Shown here piece by piece: positions 1 to 8,276 of a DNA stretch of 64,000 nucleotides. Source of the stretch: JASGDN01 sp049840815 (GTDB lineage: Bacteria > Chloroflexota > Chloroflexia > Thermomicrobiales > UBA6265). Both the position numbers and the translations under genes were made by a program. How positions within the stretch are numbered: the stretch's first letter is position 1; every line of letters starts with the position of its first letter. The stretch covers positions 1 to 64,000 of the forward strand of contig JASGJI010000002.1 in the NCBI GenBank assembly GCA_049840815.1. Reading direction: 5' to 3'. The notes under the pieces were generated by a model. That model saw nothing but the letters and a program-made list of their open reading frames with translations. It was not told the origin of the DNA and ran no database searches.

Positions 1-815
1 CGCTGCCGTTCGGACATGCGAACGCCCCGCCTGTTCATGCGGGGCGCTGCTCCCTCGTTCCGGCGTTTCCACGCCCCGAGGCCTCTCCGCAGCTACACCT
101 TCCCACACCCGGTCTTCCCGGTCCGTGGGCAACGAGAGCCGAGTCTAGCAGACCCGTCTCCCGCCTGTCAAGCACAGGCCCAGCCCCGCTCTTCCGCCGC
201 GTCCCCAGGCCTCCCGCTCCGATCCAGTCTCGCCAGATCGTCCGGTTACCCCAGCTCCGCCGCGCAAACCAGGCCCGCAGCCCTCGCTTCACGCTCCCCC
301 GGAAGTCCTCCCCCCGACGGCTCACGCAGTATACCCACACGTTCTTTCCTCGCGCAAGGTAATTCCAGGAGGGGTTTTTATCCTTTCTTTGCACACCGCA
401 CCAACGCATAGTGCAGATCGCTGCATAGATGGGCTACCTTCGACCGGTCGACCACATGCTCCTTCCATAGATGGCGCGCAAAACACCATTCCCGGTCGCA
501 CCACGCCAACCGACCCCGAACAGCATCGGGCAGTGCCCAAGCCTCCAGGACCACACGCTCACCCGGCCCCTCGCACGACATACACGGACCTCACGACGGA
601 GTTACCGCCCGCAGCAACCACTGCGAGGGCCGCGTCTCCTGATGGACAACGCCGTGCCTTGCCACCACGAAGCGTGCACTGCACCCATCAGCAGAATCCC
701 ATAGGCACCGCGAACTGGCCGTGCTAGCATCGCTGCTGGATTCGGGACGGATACGAGCAGCATGTCGCGCACATCGGTCCATCCTCAACCGCCACTTTCA
801 GGATAGGGAGCACGC
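1..815. other. Long region with no confident gene; hairpins at its left end
   Basis: No convincing protein gene is seen in this 815-base stretch apart from one doubtful small ORF listed separately. The first 170 bases can fold: arms GCCCCGC/GCGGGGC at about 24-46, and on the minus strand a GGCGT/ACGCC stem capped by a GGAA tetraloop at about 62-75, inside a CCTCG/CGAGG pair. It could be a structured RNA or terminator of a gene lying left of the window. I compared it by eye with SRP RNA, T-box, glycine and cobalamin riboswitch signatures and found no match. Confidence 0.35.
378..581 (-). CDS. Doubtful small protein, 67 aa
   Basis: An ATG-started ORF of 67 codons with a balanced composition (Cys, Trp, Lys, Glu and Asp all present) and a weak GAGG-like ribosome site a few bases upstream. 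It matches nothing I recognise. Start codons in other frames overlap its 3' end, so it may be a chance ORF or a fragment of a decayed gene. It lies in an otherwise gene-free stretch and has no neighbours on its strand. I give it only because it is the least shadow-like ORF in the first 800 bases. Confidence 0.18.
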   Translation of the reverse strand: MSCEGPGERVVLEAWALPDAVRGRLAWCDREWCFARHLWKEHVVDRSKVAHLCSDLHYALVRCAKKG

Positions 816-1205
816 ATGTCGAACAAGACCATCATCTCCACCGAACGCGCACCCGCCGCCATCGGTCCATACAACCAGGCGATCGTCGCGAATGGCCTCG
901 TCTACACCGCTGGTGTCATCCCCCTCGACCCGGAAACCATGAAGGTCGTCGAAGGCGGCATCGAGGAGCAGGCCACACGAGTCCTCACCAGCCTCGCCGC
1001 CCTGCTCGAAGATGCCGGCACATCGACCGCCAACGTCGTCAAGACCACCTGCTTCCTCGCCAACCTCGATGACTTCCCCGCCTTCAACGCGATCTATGCC
1101 TCCGTCTTCGATGCCGACACCGCTCCGGCACGAAGCACCGTCCAGGTCGCGAAGCTGCCGATGGGCGTCCTGGTCGAGGTCGAAGCGATCGCCATCCTCC
1201 CCTAG
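816..1205 (+). CDS. ridA: RidA family enamine/imine deaminase
   Basis: The 129-aa product has the full RidA (YjgF/YER057c/UK114) length and pattern: an N-terminal A-AIGPYNQAI motif, and the C-terminal APARSTVQVAKLP segment whose arginine binds the carboxylate of 2-aminoacrylate-type substrates. The family hydrolyses reactive enamines/imines formed by PLP enzymes in the cytosol and works as a trimer. The ATG is preceded by an AGGGAG ribosome site. It is a single-gene unit: a hairpin follows at 1226-1256, then tRNA-Val. It appears to be the last chromosomal gene before the island. Confidence 0.93.
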   Translation: MSNKTIISTERAPAAIGPYNQAIVANGLVYTAGVIPLDPETMKVVEGGIEEQATRVLTSLAALLEDAGTSTANVVKTTCFLANLDDFPAFNAIYASVFDADTAPARSTVQVAKLPMGVLVEVEAIAILP

Positions 1206-1225
1206 CGCCCCACCGCCATACGACC

Positions 1226-1256
1226 ATCCCCGGGGATTGAACCTCGCCCCGGGGAT
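1226..1256 (+). terminator. Hairpin after ridA
   Basis: Perfect 10-bp arms ATCCCCGGGG/CCCCGGGGAT with an 11-nt loop, 20 bases after the ridA stop. No T-run follows, so termination strength is uncertain. The tRNA promoter's -35 box sits in the loop. Confidence 0.55.
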
Positions 1257-1265
1257 GTGTATACT
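1237..1265 (+). promoter_or_regulatory. Promoter of tRNA-Val
   Basis: TTGAAC (1237-1242), a 17-base spacer and TATACT (1260-1265), a near-consensus sigma70 promoter. Expected start is near 1272, about 30 bases before the mature tRNA. It overlaps the 3' half of the preceding hairpin. Confidence 0.75.
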
Positions 1266-1300
1266 CCCTGCGCTGCGGCAAAACATCACCGCAACAGTTC

Positions 1301-1377
1301 GGGCGCATAGCTCAGTTGGCCAGAGCGCACGGTTCACATCCGTGAGGTCACAGGTTCAAGTCCTGTTGCGCCCACCA
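1301..1377 (+). tRNA. tRNA-Val(CAC)
   Basis: A 77-nt cloverleaf with acceptor arms GGGCGCA/TGCGCCC, D stem GCTC/GAGC, anticodon stem CACGG/CCGTG around loop TTCACAT (anticodon CAC, valine GTG codons), T arm ACAGG-TTCAAGT-CCTGT, discriminator A and an encoded CCA. It has a promoter at 1237-1265 and a T-rich terminator at 1436-1464. The island recombinase ORF on the other strand ends inside this gene (1334), the usual picture when an integrative element uses a tRNA 3' region as its target. Confidence 0.97.
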
Positions 1378-3137
1378 AGATCATGTTACTCAAACACATG
1401 CCATGCGGATAAAGGCCTGTGTCTGACGAATCAACGCCACCGAGCATCTGCTCGGTGGCATTTTCGTGCGTGGCCCCCTGTCGTACCGACGCTTCTATTT
1501 GGGCCACCAGCGGTTGCCGTGCCGTCTCGGTTGTGACCTGATGCCCATCATCATCGATCCAGATCTGCGCGAAATACGCCGCCAGCAATTTCCGCTTGGT
1601 GGCATCGCGGGCAGCGGCATAGAACGCACCGGGCTGCTCGAGCAGCGTCAGCAGATGGAGCAGCGTGTCGCTCTCCTGTTGCACGATGTCCGCCGTCGCC
1701 TCGAACCGCTGCCGGAGCGCCAACCGTTGCACCTGGAGCTTCGCCAGCCGCTCCCGCACCTTCTCGGTGGTCAGGGAGTCATCCGCCACGAGATCGAGCA
1801 ATCGCTCCTCTTTTCCGTCGAGGGCAGCCAGCTCCTTCTTGACCTGCGCATGCGCCTCCCGCTCCACCGTCAGCCGCTGCTCGAGACGAGCCATCACTTC
1901 CTCGCGCATCGTCGCGATCGCGTCCGGTGTCAGTTGGAGGGCTTGCGACCTCCCGCTGCATCGCCTCCTCGACCAAGGCGACGGGCAGATGCGGCAGATC
2001 GCACGTCCCTTCCTGCCTCCCAGCGCAGAGGAAATAGTCGTACATCGTCCCTTGCGGGTTGGTCACTTGGGAGAAGATGAGTTGGCGACTGTGACAGCGT
2101 CCGCAGCGGAGCATCCCGCGCAGAAAGTGGGTATGGACGATGTCGCGCTGGTTGCGTCGCATCCGGACGTCAAGCACCTGCTGGACCCGCTCGAAGAGCT
2201 CGGAGGTGACCAGCGCCGCGTGTCGACCCGGATAGACCTGTCCCTTGTAAGGGATCATGCCCAGATAGTAAGGATCCCGCAGGATGAGGGCGATCTGGCT
2301 GCGTGAGACCGGCTTCTCCTCCCACTTCGCCGTGCGGCGCGTGGTGAATCCTCGATCGGCCAGCTCCTGTTGCAAGCGAACGAGGCTATAGTCCCCGGTG
2401 GCGTATTGCTCGAAGGCCCAGGTCACGAGCGGTCCCCGCTTGGGGTCGATGTCGATGGTGTTGACAAGGTGACCATCGATGTCCTTGCGCACGTTGAGAT
2501 AGCCCAAGGGCGCGCGTCCAGTGGTGCCCCCATTCTGGGCCTTGTGGAGCATCTTGTTGCTGATGTCTTCGCCACTCTGCCGGACCTGCACCTCGTTCAT
2601 GATGTCGGTGATGGCTTCCATCGCATCGGCCATGTAGCCCTCACCGAACTCCTCCTTCGCCGAGATCAGCGTCACGCCCATATTCGCCAGGATGCGCTTG
2701 GTGATCGCCGCGTCCGTTTGATTGCGGAAGACACGCGAGCGCATGTAGATGACGACGTAGCGCACCTCCGGGTGGGTCTCAATGTACGTGAGCATGGCCT
2801 GGAACTGCTTGCGCTTGGCGACCGACTGCGCGGATTGCCCCGGTTCGACGAACTCGGCGACGATGGATGCCTTCAGTTGCTTCGCCCGCTTGCGGGTCGC
2901 CTCCCGCTGGGTGGCAATGGAGTTGCCGTCGGCCTCGATGTCGATCGCCGTGTGCATCTGGCGTTGGGTCGAGACCCGCAGATAAAGCACGGCGTCGCCC
3001 CTGCTGCTTTCGCCTGGGGCGGTCGGCTCCTTGAGGGCCTCAAGCCCAAACAGGCTCCCGAACTGCGAGAACGAGCCGCGCCGTTCGCGCCGTTCCTCCC
3101 CAGCAATGGACGGCGTTGGTTGGTGGTTGGTGGTCAT
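1334..3137 (-). pseudogene. Large serine recombinase (integrase), frameshifted
   Basis: Starts at the ATG at 3137 behind AAAGGAGGAATC. Order: serine-recombinase catalytic domain with VLYLRVSTQRQ (nucleophile Ser about residue 56) and helix E around residues 80-190; recombinase domain; zinc ribbon CGRC...C...C; C-terminal coiled coil. At GGG 1939-1941 the frame breaks: the upstream frame turns into Arg/Gly-rich noise, while the other frame carries on as a sensible coiled coil (MREEVMARLEQ). Removing one base restores one protein of about 600 aa. The last about 45 codons run antisense through the tRNA terminator and into tRNA-Val, so they probably derive from the attachment site. It would integrate and excise the island; as read it is broken, or the base is a sequencing error. 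Confidence 0.85.
1436..1464 (+). terminator. Terminator of tRNA-Val
   Basis: Arms GCCACCGAGC/GCTCGGTGGC with loop ATCT followed by ATTTT, 58 bases after the tRNA. It lies within the antisense recombinase ORF, so either the recombination site is to its right or the element brought a replacement terminator. Confidence 0.8.
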
Positions 3138-3151
3138 GATTCCTCCTTTCT

Positions 3152-3170
3152 GGGGCGACAGCGTCGCACC
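3152..3170 (-). promoter_or_regulatory. Leader hairpin before the recombinase
   Basis: On the minus strand arms GGTGCGA/TCGCCCC (one mismatch, 5-nt loop) lie directly before the AAAGGAGG ribosome site of the recombinase. The same arrangement with a perfect GGTGCGA/TCGCACC hairpin precedes the truncated paralogue at 3732-3750. The two leaders are clearly duplicates of each other, which suggests shared control or the tail of a duplication. Confidence 0.5.
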
Positions 3171-3245
3171 CAACATGGTTATGGGCTTGGTGGGTGACAG
3201 TCACTCACTGCTTGTGGCTCCCCCCTCTCCTCGGTATCAGGGCGG

Positions 3246-3716
3246 TCAGGATACGGGGCCACCATCGATCCCATGCATGATGTCGGCGATGGCTTCCATC
3301 ACTTCGGCCATCGGCCTCTCGCCGACTTCCTCCTTGGCGAAGATCAGCGTGACCCCCATGGTGGCGAGCGTCCGCTTGGTGATGGCAACCTCGAGTTGAC
3401 GGCGGGAGACGCAGGCGCGGGTGGGAGTGATAACGTACCGCACCGTCGGGTCGGTCTCGATAGCGGCGAGCATGGCGCGAAACGCCGCCCGCTCCGCGAC
3501 CGCTTGCGCGGCATGATCCCGCTCGACGAACACCGCAACGATCGGGAGATTCATCTGCTCCGCCCACGAGCGCGTCACGTCGCGCTGGGGTGCGTCGCCC
3601 CGGTGATAGAGCACCGCCGCTCCGGTGCCCGGTTCGCGTTGGCTGCTGAGCGTCTTCGCGTTCCCAGGCCACAGCAGACGCTCTGCGGGTGGGTGGTTCG
3701 ATGATGTGGTTGGCAT
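3246..3716 (-). pseudogene. Truncated serine-recombinase paralogue without the catalytic serine
   Basis: A 156-aa ORF from the ATG at 3716 (ribosome site AAAGGAGG). It aligns with the neighbouring recombinase: AVLY-R, then PQRDVTRSWAEQ against TQREATRKRAKQ, then ITKRTLATMGVTLIFAKEE against ITKRILANMGVTLISAKEE, up to EAIADIM. About 25 residues containing the RVST nucleophile motif are missing, and the protein stops after the catalytic domain, so there is no DNA-binding or zinc region. It cannot cut DNA. It may be plain decay of a duplicate, but the frame is intact and its start signals are good, so a regulatory (dimer-poisoning) role cannot be excluded. The recombinase follows about 110 bases downstream. 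Confidence 0.7.
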
Positions 3717-3731
3717 GGATTCCTCCTTTCC

Positions 3732-3750
3732 GGTGCGAGGACGTCGCACC
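3732..3750 (-). promoter_or_regulatory. Leader hairpin before the truncated recombinase
   Basis: Perfect inverted repeat GGTGCGA/TCGCACC around a 5-nt loop, ending two bases before GGAAAGGAGG. It is a near-copy of the leader at 3152-3170. The CCGGAAAGGAGG part also recurs before the methyltransferase gene at 8121. Confidence 0.5.
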
Positions 3751-3868
3751 CGGCTCTTCTATTGACACTCGTTTGGTCGGCGAAGTCGAGCGGTCTGCTG
3801 ATGTGGAATCGTCAACAGGGTGTGGACAACCAGACGGCGACGCTGAGCGGGATGGGGTCCCGCCGGAC

Positions 3869-4696
3869 TCACGATGTGCTGCCCAACGTGGCGATCAGGT
3901 CATCGCCGACGATGCCGGTGAAGAGGCGATTCGGCAGGCGGGAATCCGCTGCGATGGCCGCCTTCAGGCGCTCCACGCGGGCCGTGGTGGGCAGACGCCA
4001 GAGCACACGGGGAAAGACACCATGCTCGGCCTGCGCCCGCCCGGTGCGCCGGTAGTCCTCATAGGCCCAGCATTTGCGCAGCAATACGGGCAGCGATTCG
4101 GTACCGAGGTCGACCTCGATATACCAATGGTCGTCATAGGCATCACTGCTGAGCGTCGCCATCAGATCGGGTTTGAGGATGCTCCTGGCCCCGCTCGGGG
4201 CGACGTAGTCCCGCCAGGCTTCGGTCTCGATCTGCACGGTCGTCAGCCGGAATACCCCGGTCATCGCCGCTTCCTCGAGTTGAACGCGGGTCTCGGTCAC
4301 CGCCAGCGTGTGCGTCAGGAAGGGCAATGAGGGTTCCTGGAGTCGCCGCCTTGTCCCATCCTCTGGCCGCGTCAGCCGGTCTCCGATGACGTCGAGACAC
4401 CAGACAAATCCGGAGGAGCCATGACGGACGCCACCGACCCGCCGTTCCAGTCGGGTCAGGATGCGGTGTCCGAGCAAGCGGTCGAGGACGCGAACGCAGG
4501 CCCGTGTCGCCGCTGCCTGGCTGGCGTGATCGACGAAGAACAGGCGACGGAGGTGGTCCGTCGTCGCGTAGTGGTGTTGGGCGAGCACACGGACGATCGC
4601 CCAATCGCGATCGCTCATCCTCGTCGTCATGCGTTGCAATTCGATCCGACCGATTCTGGGAGATGGGATGCATTGTGGACGATGAGGCGTGGTCAT
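3869..4696 (-). CDS. Replic_Relax family (replication-relaxation) protein
   Basis: A 275-aa product with an N-terminal winged-helix region (residues about 25-95: MSDRDWAIVRVLAQHHYATTDHLRRLFF) followed by a nuclease-like fold with LKPDLMATL and YIEVDLGTESLP. This is the pattern of the plasmid/ICE Replic_Relax family, which sits beside coupling proteins in elements of Gram-positive bacteria and Chloroflexota; the biochemical role is not settled. Its ATG shares a base with the preceding stop (TGATG), and AAGGA lies 7 bases upstream, so translation is coupled to the operon. Last gene of the mobilisation-like operon. Confidence 0.75.
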   Translation of the reverse strand: MTTPHRPQCIPSPRIGRIELQRMTTRMSDRDWAIVRVLAQHHYATTDHLRRLFFVDHASQAAATRACVRVLDRLLGHRILTRLERRVGGVRHGSSGFVWCLDVIGDRLTRPEDGTRRRLQEPSLPFLTHTLAVTETRVQLEEAAMTGVFRLTTVQIETEAWRDYVAPSGARSILKPDLMATLSSDAYDDHWYIEVDLGTESLPVLLRKCWAYEDYRRTGRAQAEHGVFPRVLWRLPTTARVERLKAAIAADSRLPNRLFTGIVGDDLIATLGSTS

Positions 4697-4881
4697 CAAG
4701 GAGTCCTTGTCATGGGGTCGCGTGGGAGGACAATGGCTGGGGTGATGCCCCAGTTAGTCGGCTCCCGTATTCCGCGAGCATGGCCGAATGCACGTCGATC
4801 TCGGCACAGCCTCGCCGACGTGACCGGAGCGGTGAGCGGATGGGTGACCGGAGCGGGTGGTTCAGATGGATTGGCGATCAT
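4696..4881 (-). CDS. Small protein of the mobilisation-like operon, 61 aa
   Basis: A 61-codon frame whose ATG overlaps the stop of the VirD4-like gene (ATGA at 4878-4881) and whose TGA overlaps the ATG of the Replic_Relax gene (TGATG). Overlap on both sides is the main evidence that it is translated. The product is Pro/Arg/Thr-rich with no membrane segment and no domain I recognise. It could instead be a linker that only keeps ribosomes moving between its neighbours. Composition alone would not support it. Confidence 0.5.
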   Translation of the reverse strand: MIANPSEPPAPVTHPLTAPVTSARLCRDRRAFGHARGIREPTNWGITPAIVLPRDPMTRTP

Positions 4882-7023
4882 GCGGCACCCTTCCTGGCTC
4901 GTCGGCCGATGGGTTCATCATCAGGATCGGGATTCGGTGGCGGTGGTGTCGAAGCGTCGGGAGACGCTCCCGGGGCTGCCGGTTTGGGGTCAGCCCCATA
5001 GCGGGCCTGACTCTCCCGGATCACGGCGACGGGATCGGCGATCGCCTTCGTCGGTGGCAGCGTGCGCCCCGAGAACCACCCCGTCTGCCTGCCACCGGAA
5101 AGCAGCGAGGCGTAGATGCCATAGGGCGGCAACTGGGTGAAGTCCTCGGGGGTCAGCACGCTGCCACCGGCGACGGCCTTGGCATCACTGTGCTCCAACG
5201 TGAAGACGATCTTGTTCCGGGTATTGGCGTCGATCCCCGCCAGCAGATCGGGCGGCATCTGCCGACGATGCTGATGGGCCAGATGCCAGGCGACCCGCAG
5301 CGAGCGGGACTGCTCCAGCGCCTCGCCGAGATCGGCATCGAGATGGAGGAACTGCTGCGCCTCGTCGAGGTAGATCGAAACGGCGTGGCGCTTTTCTGGT
5401 GGCAGGGCCGCTTGGGCCAGGGCGAGCTGCCGAAGTTGGCCCACCACCAAGGAGCCGAGCAAGGTCGCCGACTGTTCGCCGAGCAGCCCCTTGTTGAGCG
5501 AGACGATCACAATCCGCCGCTGGGTGAAGACCTCGCCCAGCGCGAACTTCGGCTTCGGTTGGTCGAGCACGGTCCGCAACCCCGGTCGCAGCAAGAACTG
5601 GCGCAGGCGGGTCATCACCGGCCCAATCGCCGCCGATTGCTGGCCCGGACTCATCGCCTCCCACTGCGCCCAGAACGAACCAAGCCCGACTGGATCGTCG
5701 ATCCGGGCCGTGAGCTTCCTCCGGAACGAGGCATCGGTGAGCAGCGCGGGCAACTGGACGAGCGTCGCACCCGGTGCCGCCATCAGGGTCAGCAGCGAGG
5801 CGTGGAGCACATCGACGGTGCGCGGCCCGAAGGCGGAGGGGAACAACCCTTTGACGATGGCGAGCAGGCCGTCGGCGACGAGTCCGCGTCGATCCGGGGT
5901 TGTTGCCAGCGTGTTGATGCCGACCGGGTGCGGCAGGGCCGGGTCGATCACCACCACATCGCGCCAGCGGCGTTCGGGGATACGGGCGAGCACGTCGGTC
6001 GCGAGGTCCCCCTTGGGGTCGATCAGGATGACTGAGATTCCCGCCTCGATGTCAGCGGTAATGAGGTGCTGCATGGCGGTGCTCTTGCCGACCCCGGTCG
6101 GACCGAGGATGTGGGTATGCCGGAATGCGTCCTCCCGGCTGATCCCGATCAGCCGGCTCGGTTCCGGTGTGGTAGTGACGGCGAAGGCGCGTTCTGGCAC
6201 CTCCCGATACGAGGCCGGTGGCGCAATCGGACGCGGATGGAGCGACGGCATCCCCGGCAACTCGTCATTCCCGTGCGGCCAGGCGAGGAAACAGAGTGCC
6301 TCCTCGGGCGTGAGGCGCAGCGGCAGGCGAAGGGGGATCTTCGCCGCATCGACGGTATCCGGACGGTCCGAGACGAGGTCGACGTGGGTGCCGCCGCTCT
6401 GCAGTTGACGAACGGCGGCGAGCACGCGCTGCACGAGCACCATGCGCCGCGCTGGATGCCCAGCAGAGACCCCGATCCGGACGACGGCGCGGAAGCGATA
6501 CTGCCCGAGCTTGTCGCGCATACGGGTCCGCAGCTCGCCACTGGCCGGCCGGGTCCCCCAGAGCAGCTTGTCCCAGATCGTGAGGGTCGGGTCCTCGATC
6601 GTCTTCGGCGTCGACTCCGGGGAGAGTGCCGACCCGAGCACGACCTGGACGACGAGCACGTCCTCCTTCCCGGTCGCGGAGGCCAGGGCTCCGAGCAGCG
6701 CCCGCAGCATCTGGTCGATGGACTCCAGGTTGAGCGCGAGGGACCGCTGGCGGATGCGGAAGGCGTCCAGAGCGCTCCGCTTCACTGCGGACCGACGTGA
6801 TCCGGGTCAGCGTCGCGCCCGGCACCATGGTCGGGAGGAGGCGGGCGACCTCGCGCAGATCGCGTTCAGCCGCCCCGAGCAGGTACCGGACCTGGCCAGC
6901 TTCCGCCCGCGCCTCCCAGACCAGCGATCCCCGACTGCCGTCACTGGCCAATCGGGTCAGCAGCCCAAGCAGCGGGGCGTCCGGCAGCGGTCGCGGCCAG
7001 TGGACCTCCGCCCAGGCGATCAC
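4878..7023 (-). pseudogene. VirD4/TraG-type coupling ATPase, frameshifted near its N-terminus
   Basis: The main frame gives 635 aa with Walker A GPTGVGKST (about 6080-6110), DPKGDLATDVL, Walker B IYLDEAQQ (about 5350-5375) and a Pro-rich tail, the layout of type IV secretion coupling ATPases with a TraG/VirD4-like motor. Its N-terminus is in another frame: a GTG at 7023, overlapping the upstream stop (GTGA), opens 79 codons (WEARAEAGQVRYLLG...) that join the main frame if one base is dropped at about 6786. The main-frame GTG at 6785 has no ribosome site. Intact, it would be about 714 aa and would pump DNA or deliver it to a mating channel. No other T4SS gene is present, so the element would be mobilisable only, or the channel is elsewhere. 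Confidence 0.8.
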
Positions 7024-7253
7024 AATGGGACTCCTTCGTCTGGGTCAATGAGCTGGTCTTCCTCGATCTCGATCCTGTTCTGTTGCGTGGACGAGGAAGA
7101 CACCGCTCCTGCCGCTTCCTGCATCTGGTCGATCGCCGCCTGTTCGAGGGCGGCACACGCCAAGGCGGCGTAGTCAATCGGATCACGACGCTCGGTGCGC
7201 ACCGTAATGCGGTAGCTGCGAGACGGACGCCGCGGTCGGGTAGGTCGACTCAT
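7020..7253 (-). CDS. Small acidic-tailed protein, 77 aa
   Basis: Starts at the ATG at 7253 behind GGAAAGGGG and ends in a GTGA overlap with the coupling-ATPase start, which indicates translational coupling. The N-terminal third is Arg-rich, followed by a helical stretch (YAALACAALEQAAIDQMQEA) and an acidic end. No family is recognised. Its position directly before a VirD4-like ATPase suggests a small accessory protein or DNA-binding partner of that ATPase, but nothing in the sequence proves this. Confidence 0.65.
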   Translation of the reverse strand: MSRPTRPRRPSRSYRITVRTERRDPIDYAALACAALEQAAIDQMQEAAGAVSSSSTQQNRIEIEEDQLIDPDEGVPL

Positions 7254-7269
7254 CGCTCGCCCCTTTCCA

Positions 7270-7461
7270 TTACCACTGATCGCGGCGGAATCGCCGCAGC
7301 CAGAAGGCGATCCGGATCCCCAGGACCACCACGGCGATGACGACGATCCAGATCCAGATATCTTCGAGCAGCTTCACCGCCACCCAGAGCAGGACAGCGA
7401 TGATCAGGATCGTCCAGGCAGCGCCAAGCAGGCGCGACAGGAAGGACTTCTGGATGTACAC
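7270..7461 (-). CDS. Small membrane protein, 63 aa
   Basis: GTG start at 7461 with GAGAGGAG eight bases upstream. Two hydrophobic segments, about residues 14-32 (WTILIIAVLLWVAV) and 36-54 (IWIVVIAVVVLGIRIAFWL), end in a basic tail RRFRRDQW: a small two-pass membrane protein. It lies 16 bases upstream of the 77-aa gene in the same operon. Small membrane partners of VirD4/TraG ATPases are common, and the coupling ATPase here has no obvious membrane anchor of its own, so an anchoring role is a reasonable guess. Confidence 0.7.
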   Translation of the reverse strand: MYIQKSFLSRLLGAAWTILIIAVLLWVAVKLLEDIWIWIVVIAVVVLGIRIAFWLRRFRRDQW

Positions 7462-7512
7462 GACGCATCTCCTCTCCGAAATGGTCTGTCGGGTGGAATG
7501 TGATGATGGTCG

Positions 7513-8121
7513 TCATGGCGATTCCTCCCGGATGTGCACGTCGGCCGGCACCGGGTAGCCGGGGATGATGATGTCGGCGATCAGCTCGTTGCCCCAAGCG
7601 GCCCAGCCGGGCTGACGACGGCGGGCGAAGAGCTCCAAGTAAGGGCCATCGGAGAGCCGTTCGATCACGGCGTACTGCTCCTCCGGCTTGTGGGAGTGCT
7701 CCTGCAGCGGCGCGTACATCCAGGTCCCCTGCCCCCGGAACTTGACCGGCGCCTTGCCCCGCGTGCCGAGCAGCAGGTGTTCGGTCTGCTGGCGCAGGTA
7801 CTGCCCGAGCCCGAAGCGGGGTTTGATCCAGGTCAGCGGGGCGCGGTAGGTGAAGCCCCACGCCTCCATCACCTCAATCCCCTCGCGCAAAGCACCGTTG
7901 ATCACCCAGAGGTAGAGATGCGCGTTCTCCTCGGCCAGGTCGGCGACCGGGAGTCCCTTGATCCGGTCGAGGGGCATCACGTCGTAGTGGCGTTCCGCCC
8001 CATAGCGGCCGTCCTTCTGCCCGATGTCCCAGGGTGGGTCCGCCAGGATCGTGCGGAATCGCCGCTGCGTGGCAGCGGTCGCTCCTTGCGCCTGGGGCTG
8101 TGGTTGATTGGTATCGGTCAT
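7513..8121 (-). CDS. MT-A70 family adenine-N6 methyltransferase
   Basis: A 202-aa protein from the ATG at 8121 (AAAGGAGG, five bases before the start). It has the catalytic DPPW at residues 28-31, IKPRFGLGQYLRQQTEHLLLGTRG and the C-terminal PYLELFARRRQPGWAAWGNE typical of MT-A70 enzymes (IME4/phage type). These transfer a methyl group from S-adenosylmethionine to adenine N6 in DNA or RNA. In mobile elements they are thought to protect DNA from host restriction. The first about 20 residues are Gln-rich and poorly conserved. An upstream in-frame extension to 8241 lacks a ribosome site and was not used. Confidence 0.88.
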   Translation of the reverse strand: MTDTNQPQPQAQGATAATQRRFRTILADPPWDIGQKDGRYGAERHYDVMPLDRIKGLPVADLAEENAHLYLWVINGALREGIEVMEAWGFTYRAPLTWIKPRFGLGQYLRQQTEHLLLGTRGKAPVKFRGQGTWMYAPLQEHSHKPEEQYAVIERLSDGPYLELFARRRQPGWAAWGNELIADIIIPGYPVPADVHIREESP

Positions 8122-8152
8122 TGAACCCTCCTTTCCGGACCAACGCACCTGG
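8122..8152 (-). promoter_or_regulatory. Leader of the methyltransferase gene
   Basis: Minus-strand palindrome GCACC-A-GGTGC followed by GTTGGTCCGGAAAGGAGG. The CCGGAAAGGAGG block and the GGTGCG half-site are shared with the two recombinase leaders near 3.16 and 3.74 kb. Further CGCACC sites lie at about 8908 and 8948, between the divergent genes at 8836 and 8992. Confidence 0.4.
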
Positions 8153-8276
8153 TGCTGGTCTTCCCTTCCAGTAAGCCCGAGCGGACGATCGGGACCAATC
8201 GTCCGGTCGAACACGACCCCTGCTGGGAGTTCGGACGGCACGGCGGCTCATGATGGGGGGTGAAGGGGCGTTCGGT

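Noticed and set aside
1..170. SRP RNA, T-box or glycine riboswitch
   Set aside because: Isolated similarities (GGAA loop, GGAGAG, GGAGCAG) occur, but the conserved cores of these RNAs are missing or in the wrong order.
1334..1380. Conserved recombinase C-terminus ending GATGLEPVTS
   Set aside because: This peptide is the reverse translation of the tRNA 3' half and appears in many databases as an artefact; it is not a functional protein segment.
4857..6035. Plus-strand open frame of 392 codons over the coupling-ATPase gene
   Set aside because: Antisense shadow; Walker motifs and overlapping starts are on the minus strand.
6783..6785. Separate start of the coupling ATPase at the GTG
   Set aside because: No ribosome site, and the upstream frame supplies a sensible N-terminus with an overlapping start; a frameshift explains both frames better.
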